Source: Longimicrobiales bacterium
GTDB lineage: Bacteria; Gemmatimonadota; Gemmatimonadetes; Longimicrobiales; Gaopeijiaceae
Assembly (NCBI GenBank): GCA_022428035.1
Contig: JAKMDG010000136.1
Span: 1 to 8,723, forward strand
Direction of reading: 5' to 3'
Length of the DNA: 8,723 nucleotides
The position numbers and the translations under genes are program-made. Positions 1-6,123 of this stretch are shown here, piece after piece. Under the pieces are notes generated by a model that searched no databases, was not told where the DNA came from, and saw only the letters and a program-made list of their open reading frames with translations. Position 1 is the stretch's first letter. Each line of letters starts with the position of its first letter.

Positions 1-2
1 GC

Positions 3-1937
3 CGTCCGCGTCAGCGCACGGCAACGGACGACGTTCCGGACGAGCCGGCAGGAGAGGTCATCGCGTATCAGCGCAGCGCGGACGGCTGGACGGAGCGCCA
101 GCGCTTCTCTTCACCCGCCGAGGCGAACGCCGACGGCTTCGGTGCAGCCATCACGTTTGTCGGGGACCGACTCCTCGTCGGAGCCCCGGGTGCGACGAGC
201 GCAGACGGCGTCGACGGTGCGGGGCGGGTGTTCGAATTCCGCATGGACGGCGGCGGATGGCAGCATGCAGGTGAGCTGACCGTCGACGCGAACACGGATG
301 CGACTTTTGGGGCACCGATGGTGGCCCTGGACGACCGGGTCATGATCGGTGCACCGTTCGACGACCAGGGCATGGGCGCCGTGTTCGTCTTCGAGCGAAA
401 CGGCGACTCCTGGTCAACGGTGGGACGTATGGGTCATCCCGAAGCCGAGGAGGGTGACGTGTTCGGCGCCGCCATCGCCTTGGACGGTACGGACGTGTGG
501 ATCGGATCGCCGGTCACACGTGGCCTCGAGACCGGAGAGGCCTTCGTCGCAACCGCGGTGGGGATGCAGCGCTTCCGGTTCACGGAGGAAGAGACGAACA
601 ACGAAGATTCGTTCGGCCACCGTATCGTGGTCTCGAATGGCGTAGCGGCCATCACCGCCAGCGGTCTCGATCACCAGGCAGGCGGCGTCTTCGTGTACGA
701 GCGCGGTACGGATGGACAGTGGGGTCAGTCGCAGATCCTGGTGAGCCCACCCGATCAGATGGGTGCCGTTCTCGGTGAGGAGATCCGCTGCTCGGAAGAA
801 GGCTCGGTCGACATCTTCGAGTGCACCGACGTCGAACTGTATGCGTACGTGCCGACCTCACTGCTCACCGCGCCCGAGGACGCGCGCGGTGTCCGTGCGA
901 ATGACAACTGGGGCTGGACCGATCCGGAGACGGGTCGTGAATACGCCCTGGTCGGTCGCAACGACGGCACCTCGTTCATCGACATCACCGACCCCATGAA
1001 CCCGGTGCTCATCGGTGACCTCCCCAAGACGTCCAATACGCCTCGTTCGCAGCTCTGGCGGGACATCAAGACGTTCAAGAGCCATGCCTACATTGTGGCT
1101 GATGGTGCGGGCGCGCACGGGATGCAGATCTTCAATCTTGCTCGTCTCCGGGACGTCATGGATCCGCCCGTGAAGTTCGACCCTGACGTGCTCTACCGTG
1201 GCGTTCCGAACAACGTCGTAGAGAGCAGCCATAACGTGATCATCAATGAAGACACCGGCTTCGCGTATCTCACGAGCCGCGGCTGTTCGGGTCTGCACAT
1301 GATCGACATCAACGATCCCCAGAACCCGGACTTCGTCGGGTGCTCCGAGCCGGGAAGCACCCACGACGCGCAGTGCGTCGTCTACCACGGGCCCGACGAC
1401 AATTTCACCGGGCAGGAGATCTGCCTGCGCATGTCGGGCAACGTGTTCCAGATCTCGGACGTCACCGACAAATCGAACCCGGTCGAGCTCGCGAACGCCT
1501 CACATCCGAATCCTGCGTACATGCACCAGGGATGGCTCACGGAAGACCATCGCTACTTCATCATGGACGATGAGAGTGACGTCATCGCCGGTAATGTCGA
1601 GACGACGAGAACGCTCGTCTGGAATCTTGATGACCTCGAAGATCCGGTACTCGCGAGGGAGTTCTTCGGATCACTCCCGGCGAGTGCGCATAACCTGTAC
1701 GTGAAGGGAGACCTCACCTACCAGGCGAACTACAACTACGGACTCCACATCCTCGACATCTCCGACCCGCTCAACCCGGTGGAAGTCGGCATGTTTGACA
1801 CGTCCCCGTACCGCACCGGTGCGGGCTTCGGTGGCGCATGGAGCACGTATCCGTTCTTCGACAGCGGTACGATCATTGTGACAAGCATGCAGGAGGGGCT
1901 CTTCATGCTGAAGAAGCGAGTGCGGCCGATCAGCTAG
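3..1937 (+). CDS. FG-GAP repeat / choice-of-anchor B family secreted protein (5' partial)
   Basis: The frame is open from the left edge (first full codon at 3) to TAG at 1935-1937, about 644 residues, so the true start and presumed signal peptide lie outside the window; the GTG at 228 sits inside a repeat and is not the start. The first part holds FG-GAP-type propeller units of about 50 residues: an FG-x-x-hydrophobic strand followed by a GAP/GSP turn (FGAAITFVGDRLLVGAP, FGAPMVALDDRVMIGAP, FGAAIALDGTDVWIGSP) and then a vFvFER strand. From about 900 the protein changes to the LVIVD/choice-of-anchor B type, with repeated DITDPMNPV, DINDPQNPD and DISDPLNPV turns, the SRGCSGLHMIDI strand and a STHDAQCVVY segment. 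Family members are exported or surface proteins with varied C-terminal anchors; this one ends at LKKRVRPIS with no visible sorting domain, so it may be released or anchored at its N-terminus. No enzyme activity is indicated. The two-propeller reading is inferred. Confidence 0.9.
   Translation, partial: RPRQRTATDDVPDEPAGEVIAYQRSADGWTERQRFSSPAEANADGFGAAITFVGDRLLVGAPGATSADGVDGAGRVFEFRMDGGGWQHAGELTVDANTDATFGAPMVALDDRVMIGAPFDDQGMGAVFVFERNGDSWSTVGRMGHPEAEEGDVFGAAIALDGTDVWIGSPVTRGLETGEAFVATAVGMQRFRFTEEETNNEDSFGHRIVVSNGVAAITASGLDHQAGGVFVYERGTDGQWGQSQILVSPPDQMGAVLGEEIRCSEEGSVDIFECTDVELYAYVPTSLLTAPEDARGVRANDNWGWTDPETGREYALVGRNDGTSFIDITDPMNPVLIGDLPKTSNTPRSQLWRDIKTFKSHAYIVADGAGAHGMQIFNLARLRDVMDPPVKFDPDVLYRGVPNNVVESSHNVIINEDTGFAYLTSRGCSGLHMIDINDPQNPDFVGCSEPGSTHDAQCVVYHGPDDNFTGQEICLRMSGNVFQISDVTDKSNPVELANASHPNPAYMHQGWLTEDHRYFIMDDESDVIAGNVETTRTLVWNLDDLEDPVLAREFFGSLPASAHNLYVKGDLTYQANYNYGLHILDISDPLNPVEVGMFDTSPYRTGAGFGGAWSTYPFFDSGTIIVTSMQEGLFMLKKRVRPIS
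120..720 (+). repeat. FG-GAP-type tandem protein repeats (diverged at DNA level)
   Basis: Within the first CDS four repeat cores are visible at about 135-195, 306-356, 462-512 and 612-665. Each has an FG dipeptide, a hydrophobic strand and, except in the last, a GAP/GSP turn. The fourth is degenerate: FGHRIVVSNGVAAITASG lacks the GAP turn. Spacing is about 50-57 codons, typical of one propeller blade. The DNA copies are diverged, so this is an ancient protein repeat and not a recent tandem duplication. Confidence 0.7.
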
Positions 1938-2008
1938 GCAAACTCGGTACGCCCTCGGATCCCCCGGGGCGCGCTGCGGGTAGCTGGTGCCGAAACGTGG
2001 TTGGCTCG

Positions 2009-2037
2009 TTGACGACGGGCGGGCCGTCAGATCGAAG
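2009..2037 (+). promoter_or_regulatory. candidate sigma70-type promoter for the peroxiredoxin gene
   Basis: TTGACG at 2009-2014 matches five of six bases of the -35 consensus. A 17-nt spacer follows, then TCGAAG at 2032-2037, which matches TATAAT at only three of six positions. A start site near 2044 would leave a leader of about 17 nt before the ATG at 2061. The good -35 and ideal spacing are in its favour; the poor -10 and unknown host sigma preference count against it. The -35 hexamer also overlaps one arm of a weak TGACG/CGTCA inverted repeat (2010-2014 and 2025-2029). Confidence 0.25.
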
Positions 2038-2060
2038 CTGTCCTCCTGGATGAGACGCAC

Positions 2061-2567
2061 ATGAGCATTGCCGTTGGCGACACTCTGCCCGACGCCACTC
2101 TGCTTCGCATGACCGCGAGCGGACCTGAACAGATCCACCTGAGGGAACGCATCTCCAACCGCACCGTGGTGATGGTCGGGCTTCCGGGCCCGTTCACCGA
2201 CACGTGCACGGATGCGCACATCCCGAGCCTCCTTCGCTCTCGTGACGAGCTTGGTAAGCACGGCGTCGATGAGGTCATCTGCTTTGCTGTCATCGACTCC
2301 TTCGTGATGAAGGCATGGGGAGAGTCGACCGGCGCAGAGGCTGGTGGTGTCACGATGCTGGCCGACTCCGCGGGCGAGCTCACCAAGGCGTTGGGACTGG
2401 ACTTCGATGCCCCGGTGGTGGGCTTCTACGGACGCACGACCCGCCACTCCATGCTCGTTGAGGACGGGGTCGTACGTATTCTGCGGTTCGAACATTCCCA
2501 CGACGCGTGCGATCTCACGACCGGTGACGCCATGGTCGACGCGATCGCTGAGCTGCGCAGCTCCTGA
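2061..2567 (+). CDS. Prx5-type peroxiredoxin (atypical 2-Cys)
   Basis: This 168-residue protein is the normal length for a bacterial single-domain Prx5 (AhpC/TSA redoxin fold). Such enzymes reduce H2O2 and alkyl hydroperoxides with electrons from thioredoxin or glutathione, usually in the cytoplasm; no signal peptide is seen. The active-site loop reads PGPFTDTC (residues 42-49), matching PxxxTxxC with Thr46 and peroxidatic Cys49. Arg128 in RTTRHSML is the expected catalytic Arg. Cys74 and Cys150 are also present; Cys150 lies where PRDX5-type enzymes carry the resolving cysteine (HDACDL), so an intramolecular disulfide cycle is likely. No strong Shine-Dalgarno precedes the ATG, but starting there gives the family-typical N-terminus (VGDTLPDATL). 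The renalase-like gene begins 22 bp after the stop, so the two are probably cotranscribed. No fused glutaredoxin domain is present, so the reductant is not identified. Confidence 0.93.
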   Translation: MSIAVGDTLPDATLLRMTASGPEQIHLRERISNRTVVMVGLPGPFTDTCTDAHIPSLLRSRDELGKHGVDEVICFAVIDSFVMKAWGESTGAEAGGVTMLADSAGELTKALGLDFDAPVVGFYGRTTRHSMLVEDGVVRILRFEHSHDACDLTTGDAMVDAIAELRSS

Positions 2568-2589
2568 GTACGTCGAGCTGAGCCCCATC

Positions 2590-3555
2590 GTGGCCGATCG
2601 TGTGGCTGTTGTCGGTGCGGGGCTGTCCGGGCTGGTCGCAGCCCGGAACCTCCAGACTGCGGGTCGAGACGTTGTTGTGTTCGACAAGGGTCGCCGCCCC
2701 GGTGGGCGAGCCAACACACGGAAGCACGACGACCACCGCTTCGATCACGGGGCCCAGTTCTTTACGGTTCGAGACGAACGCGTGCGTCCACTGCTGAACG
2801 AATGGCTGGATGCCGGCGTGGTTGCGCCCTGGAACGGGCGCCTCATCCGGGCCAGCAGCTCCGAGGTCGAGCCGGCGAAAGAAGCTGCCCGGTATGTTGG
2901 CGTCCCCGGCATGGTGGACCTTGCGCTCGCACTGGCGTCGGAGCTGGACGTGCGAACAGGAGTACGGATCGAGACACTCCTCCGAAAGGATCGTGCGTGG
3001 TGGGCGACCGATACCGACGGCGAGAATCACGGTCCGTACGATCAGATGGTGATTGCGGTACCCGCGCCGCAAGCCGTTCCCCTCCTCGAAGCTGCGCCAG
3101 ACCTCCGATCGAAGGCCGAGTCCGTCACCATGGCCCCCTGCTGGGCGGTGATGGTCGACTTCGACACGCCCACAGACCTCGACTTCGACGGAGCCTTCGT
3201 GACCGCGGGCCCGATCTCCTGGATGGCAAGGAACAGCAGCAAGCCAGGTCGGCCGCGTACCGAAGCCTGGGTCGTGCACGCTGCGCCCGAGTGGACACGT
3301 CAGTACTGGAATGTGGATCGATCAGAACTCCCGGCGTTGCTCCTCCAGGAGGTAGCCAACCGATTCGGTCGGTTGCCGCCGGTCGGCTTCACGCGAGCTC
3401 ACCGATGGGGCTATGCCCTGACCGAGGGCTCCACTCCGGGTGAAGTGCTGACCGACCCGGAACTGGGGCTAGGCGTCTGCGGAGACTGGTGCGTTGGAGG
3501 CCGGGTCGAGGGCGCCATCGTCAGCGGCATCGACGTCGCTCAACGGCTCGGTTAG
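2590..3555 (+). CDS. renalase-like FAD-dependent oxidoreductase
   Basis: A 321-residue flavoprotein of the renalase/amine-oxidase-like family. The N-terminal dinucleotide-binding motif is GAGLSG (residues 9-14), followed by the acidic end of strand 2 and the family signature FDKGRRPGGR (31-40). Also family-typical are DHGAQFF (52-58), HRWGYAL (280-286) and the C-terminal FAD-contact segment GDWCVGGRVEGA (298-309). Known members oxidise NAD(P)H isomers or other small substrates with O2 and form H2O2; the substrate of this one cannot be read. No signal peptide or membrane segment is seen, so it is likely cytoplasmic. The frame is open further upstream inside the peroxiredoxin gene, but I chose the GTG at 2590 because it sits eight codons before the glycine motif; GTG 2602 is an alternative. 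No clear ribosome site precedes either, so coupling to the upstream gene is plausible. The last 87 bp overlap the dsbB-like gene on the other strand. Confidence 0.88.
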   Translation: MADRVAVVGAGLSGLVAARNLQTAGRDVVVFDKGRRPGGRANTRKHDDHRFDHGAQFFTVRDERVRPLLNEWLDAGVVAPWNGRLIRASSSEVEPAKEAARYVGVPGMVDLALALASELDVRTGVRIETLLRKDRAWWATDTDGENHGPYDQMVIAVPAPQAVPLLEAAPDLRSKAESVTMAPCWAVMVDFDTPTDLDFDGAFVTAGPISWMARNSSKPGRPRTEAWVVHAAPEWTRQYWNVDRSELPALLLQEVANRFGRLPPVGFTRAHRWGYALTEGSTPGEVLTDPELGLGVCGDWCVGGRVEGAIVSGIDVAQRLG

Positions 3556-4089
3556 CTCGAGCTTCCTGATCAGGAGCATCAGCGCAGTGACGGCAAGGAA
3601 GACGCTCCCGGCCATCGTCGGGATCGAGACAAAGCCGAACACGGCGAGATAGCGACCGGTGCACGGTGCGCCGGTCGCGCACGTTCCCACGTCGAGCGTT
3701 GGCTGCCACTGAATCGTGACATGGTAGATCGCGATGATCAGGCCGATCGCGGACAGCGGGAGCGCGTATCTCCAAATGGCGGCGTCCCTGCGCAGTACGG
3801 CAACCCCGAGCACGATGACGAGGGGATACATCGCAATGCGCTGGTACCAGCAGAGTGAGCAGGGGACGAGGCCAACGACCTCGGACAGGTACAGACTCGA
3901 CATCGAGGCCACGAGCGTGAGTGCCCAGGCCCAGACGAGCGGGTGCTGCTCCTGACCTTCCAGCGCAGAGACGACCCCGGAGCGGGCTCCGCCGAATATG
4001 AGGAGCCCAAGGAGTGCCAGCCCTCCGGCGAACACTACGATCGCGAAGAAGCCAAGCGTCGTTACGACGGTCGAGTACACCCCTATCAT
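3469..4089 (-). CDS. DsbB/BdbC-family disulfide bond formation protein
   Basis: A 206-residue polytopic membrane protein. It carries the redox pair PCSLCWYQR (Cys77, Cys80) directly before a membrane segment and a second pair, Cys137 and Cys143 (CATGAPC), then GRYLAVFGFVSIPTMAG, which resembles BdbC more than E. coli DsbB. Such proteins reoxidise a DsbA/BdbD thiol oxidase and pass electrons to quinone. Hydrophobic segments lie at about 12-33, 51-68, 85-99, 108-126 and 150-174; the first is an N-terminal addition relative to the four-helix core (BdbC is about 140 residues). The tail from about 180 is acidic, Ala/Asp-rich and without family features; it is encoded antisense to the FAD oxidoreductase. 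Start: AAAGGGG at 4090-4096 abuts the ATG at 4089 but lies 9 nt from an in-frame GTG at 4080, which may be the real start (203 residues). No DsbA partner lies in the window. Confidence 0.9.
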   Translation of the reverse strand: MIGVYSTVVTTLGFFAIVVFAGGLALLGLLIFGGARSGVVSALEGQEQHPLVWAWALTLVASMSSLYLSEVVGLVPCSLCWYQRIAMYPLVIVLGVAVLRRDAAIWRYALPLSAIGLIIAIYHVTIQWQPTLDVGTCATGAPCTGRYLAVFGFVSIPTMAGSVFLAVTALMLLIRKLELTEPLSDVDAADDGALDPASNAPVSADA

Positions 4090-4238
4090 CCCCTTTCAGA
4101 GTCATTGCGACAACGGGCCACACGTTCGGCGATCCGTGCACAGATGGCAATCGAGCGGCACTATCCGGGTGTGGGTGAGTATGCTGACAATCCGCAAGTT
4201 CCCCCTGCTCCGCCCATTGGTTCCACGGGAATGTCTGC
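4090..4238. promoter_or_regulatory. divergent intergenic region between dsbB-like and DUF1295 genes
   Basis: These 149 bp separate two divergent start codons and must hold the promoters of both genes, or of transcripts reading into them. I can pick out an AAAGGGG ribosome site for the - strand gene (4090-4096) and a TATGCT hexamer on the + strand near 4179-4184, but no convincing -35/-10 pair for either direction and no strong inverted repeat. A four-codon reading frame (ATG TCT GCA TGA, 4231-4242) overlaps the DUF1295 start in another frame; it is probably chance. Confidence 0.35.
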
Positions 4239-5114
4239 ATGAGTGACTCATCATCAACCGGGATCCTGGCGATCCCCCCGAGTCTCCTCCTCGTCGGAGG
4301 TCTGGCCTGGGCCGGTAGTCAGGGGGGATCGCTCGTGGCGGGTCTGCCACTCTTCGCACTGTGTGCTGGGTTTGCCCTCGCCGTGCAGTGGATCGCGTTC
4401 GTACCGGCCTACGCGGCCCGGACCGAACGCTTCTACGACCTGACCGGCAGCCTGACCTACCTCAGCGTGACAGCGATCGCGGTCGCACTCGGGCCCACGC
4501 CCGATGTGCGATCCGGACTCCTGGCTGCACTCGTCGCCGTCTGGGCAGCTCGACTCGGGACGTTCCTGTTCGCACGTATCCGTGCCGATGGGAAAGACCG
4601 GCGGTTTGACGCCGTGAAAACCTCGTTCGGTCGATTCCTGCTCGCGTGGACGCTTCAGGGGGTGTGGATCTGCTTCACTGCGGGGGCCGCGTTGGCCGCG
4701 ATCACATCAGGTCGTTCGGTACCGATGGGAGTACTGGCCTGGCTTGGACTGGTGGTGTGGATCACAGGCTTCGGCCTGGAGGTCGTGTCGGATCGTCAGA
4801 AGAGCCAATTCCGCGAGGACCCTGCCAACAAGGGACGCTTCATCTCGACCGGCCTCTGGGCCTGGTCGAGGCACCCGAACTACTTCGGCGAGATCGTTCT
4901 GTGGACCGGCGTGGCCCTCATCGCGGTTCCCGCACTGCAGGGCTGGCAGTACGTGACACTGATTTCACCGGTGTTCGTCACGATTCTGCTGACCATGGGC
5001 AGCGGGATTCCACTGCTCGAGGAACGGGCAGACGAGACGTGGGGGGGGCAGGCGGACTACGAGAGGTACAAGGCTTCGACGCCGGTCCTGGTGCCGAGAC
5101 CGCCCGGGCGCTAG
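4239..5114 (+). CDS. DUF1295 / steroid 5-alpha-reductase-like membrane protein
   Basis: A 291-residue integral membrane protein of the DUF1295 family, related to steroid 5-alpha reductases and isoprenylcysteine methyltransferase-like folds. Hydrophobic segments occur throughout (about 10-25, 31-58, 74-85, 93-113, 133-156, 163-182, 219-234, 237-255). Family signatures are FYDLTGS (65-71), the GLWAWSRHPNYFGE block (205-218), which in relatives contributes to NADPH binding, and a C-terminal stretch with ER-x-D-x-x-W and YERYKASTP (around 271-282). The likely role is NAD(P)H-dependent reduction of an enone lipid or sterol-like molecule, but no substrate has been fixed for bacterial DUF1295 proteins to my knowledge. 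The ATG at 4239 gives a normal N-terminus; a GGGA at 4218-4221-like position upstream is only a weak ribosome site. It ends 21 bp before the convergent secreted-protein gene, and no terminator hairpin is visible. An eight-G run at 5041-5048 lies near the 3' end. Confidence 0.9.
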   Translation: MSDSSSTGILAIPPSLLLVGGLAWAGSQGGSLVAGLPLFALCAGFALAVQWIAFVPAYAARTERFYDLTGSLTYLSVTAIAVALGPTPDVRSGLLAALVAVWAARLGTFLFARIRADGKDRRFDAVKTSFGRFLLAWTLQGVWICFTAGAALAAITSGRSVPMGVLAWLGLVVWITGFGLEVVSDRQKSQFREDPANKGRFISTGLWAWSRHPNYFGEIVLWTGVALIAVPALQGWQYVTLISPVFVTILLTMGSGIPLLEERADETWGGQADYERYKASTPVLVPRPPGR

Positions 5115-5135
5115 GCCTCCTGGCCCGTCCTGAAG

Positions 5136-6053
5136 TCAGCCATCGCCACGTGTTCCCCGCTCCATGGACGACATCTGCTCGTTCATGAGCAGCTGTAAGA
5201 GTACGGCTGTCCGCGCCTGCTCGCGCTCGGTGAGGTTGTCCAGAAAGCGATCGGCCGCATGCATCCAGGCGCTCATGTCGTTCGCACTCGCGGCTGCATC
5301 CAGCTCGGACATGATCTCTGGACGATCTGCCGGCAGATCCTCGGTCCCCGTCCATCCGCGAGCCTCGTTCACCTGAGCAGCGATGGGGTTGTCGTCGGGA
5401 ACGAGCGCGAAGGCGACCTGCTGGATGGTCAGTGCCATCTGCGGGTCGGCCATCCAGCACGCACTGGGCGGGGTGAGCTCCGCCCCGTGGAAGGGCAGCC
5501 AGAAGTTCAGGCCGGCGAACGGGCCGTTCGACGACGGCACGAACCAGACATGCAACATGTGGAGCGTCTGCCCATCGGGGGCGAACTGCGGGTGATCGTG
5601 CCAATACGCGAGATCGCTGTCATACGGGATCGGCTCGTTGGTGTCCGGAACATCGACAAATGCATACGCAGCACCGACCAGCGTGGGCTCCCCGTCTACC
5701 GGGGCGAACATCAGGTGGTCCGGCTGTCCGACGTGAATGCCATCCCGGCTGAACTCGGAATGCACATAGTGAACACCCATGCCCGGAATGTCGCCAAGTG
5801 CGGGGCGGAACCCCGCCGCGATCGCCGCCTCTGGCGTCGTGAGATTCGTAACGGACTCGCGCGCCTCTTCGAACCGTTCGCGATCGAGCACGGACAGGCC
5901 ACTCCACGGCGGAGTTGCGAGCGTGGCACAGTCCACCGCCGGACTGGCGTGGTTGTGCGACGCCATGTCGTGATCCGCCTGCGCGGAGCTGGCGTGCGGG
6001 GCAAGCGTCGCTCCCACGAGGGCGATCCCGAACAACGATCCCATGCGGACCAT
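5136..6053 (-). CDS. uncharacterised secreted His-rich protein
   Basis: A 305-residue protein I cannot assign to a characterised function. The ATG at 6053 is chosen because AAAGGAG (6060-6066) lies 6 nt upstream and the N-terminus then forms a signal peptide: MVRMGSLFGIALVGATLAPH followed by a polar ASSAQA cleavage region near residues 21-26. The mature protein starts with a His-rich stretch (D27-H35) and contains conserved-looking motifs: GMGVHYVHSEF (91-101), QPDHLMFAP (110-118), YWHDHP (150-155), LHMLHVWFVP (164-173) and NFWLPFHGAEL (183-193). The overall pattern (a 'GMG-HYV' motif, a 'P-L-aP-dG-LvG--Y' strand, then 'LHvW') recalls families of exported proteins annotated only as hypothetical in Bacteroidota- and Gemmatimonadota-like genomes. 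The clustered histidines (95, 98, 113, 152, 154, 165, 168, 189) suggest a metal site; this is inference. The C-terminal third is helical and polar. It is a lone gene, divergent from the zinc-ribbon gene. Confidence 0.8.
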   Translation of the reverse strand: MVRMGSLFGIALVGATLAPHASSAQADHDMASHNHASPAVDCATLATPPWSGLSVLDRERFEEARESVTNLTTPEAAIAAGFRPALGDIPGMGVHYVHSEFSRDGIHVGQPDHLMFAPVDGEPTLVGAAYAFVDVPDTNEPIPYDSDLAYWHDHPQFAPDGQTLHMLHVWFVPSSNGPFAGLNFWLPFHGAELTPPSACWMADPQMALTIQQVAFALVPDDNPIAAQVNEARGWTGTEDLPADRPEIMSELDAAASANDMSAWMHAADRFLDNLTEREQARTAVLLQLLMNEQMSSMERGTRGDG

Positions 6054-6059
6054 GACACA

Positions 6060-6066
6060 CTCCTTT
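6060..6066 (-). promoter_or_regulatory. strong ribosome binding site fixing the secreted-protein start
   Basis: On the - strand this reads AAAGGAG, with six bases (TGTGTC) before the ATG at 6053-6051. It is the best Shine-Dalgarno in the window and decides against longer in-frame starts as far up as 6209. Confidence 0.75.
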
Positions 6067-6123
6067 GCTGCGGCACGTCGGTCGGCGTCCAGACCCCGGG
6101 GAGCCGGACTGCTCCGTGCATCA

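Noticed and set aside
1961..2030. CCCCGGGG palindrome (1962-1969) and TGACG/CGTCA inverted repeat (2010-2029) as a terminator after the propeller gene
   Set aside because: Both stems are short and neither is followed by a T run, so an intrinsic terminator is not supported.
2344..2589. N-terminal extension of the FAD oxidoreductase into the peroxiredoxin gene
   Set aside because: The added residues are an out-of-frame copy of peroxiredoxin coding sequence and would place the dinucleotide-binding motif about 90 residues in; the family starts just before it.
1671..2717. Long open frame (348 codons) on the - strand across the propeller 3' end and peroxiredoxin
   Set aside because: It is antisense to two well-supported genes, its translation is Arg/His-rich with no motif, and it spans an intergenic gap; typical of GC-rich DNA.
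2515..3279. 254-codon open frame on the - strand
   Set aside because: It is antisense to the FAD oxidoreductase, whose motifs are clear; no recognisable protein features.
5115..5135. GGCC-TCCT-GGCC as a bidirectional terminator between convergent genes
   Set aside because: The stem has only four pairs and there is no T tract on either strand.
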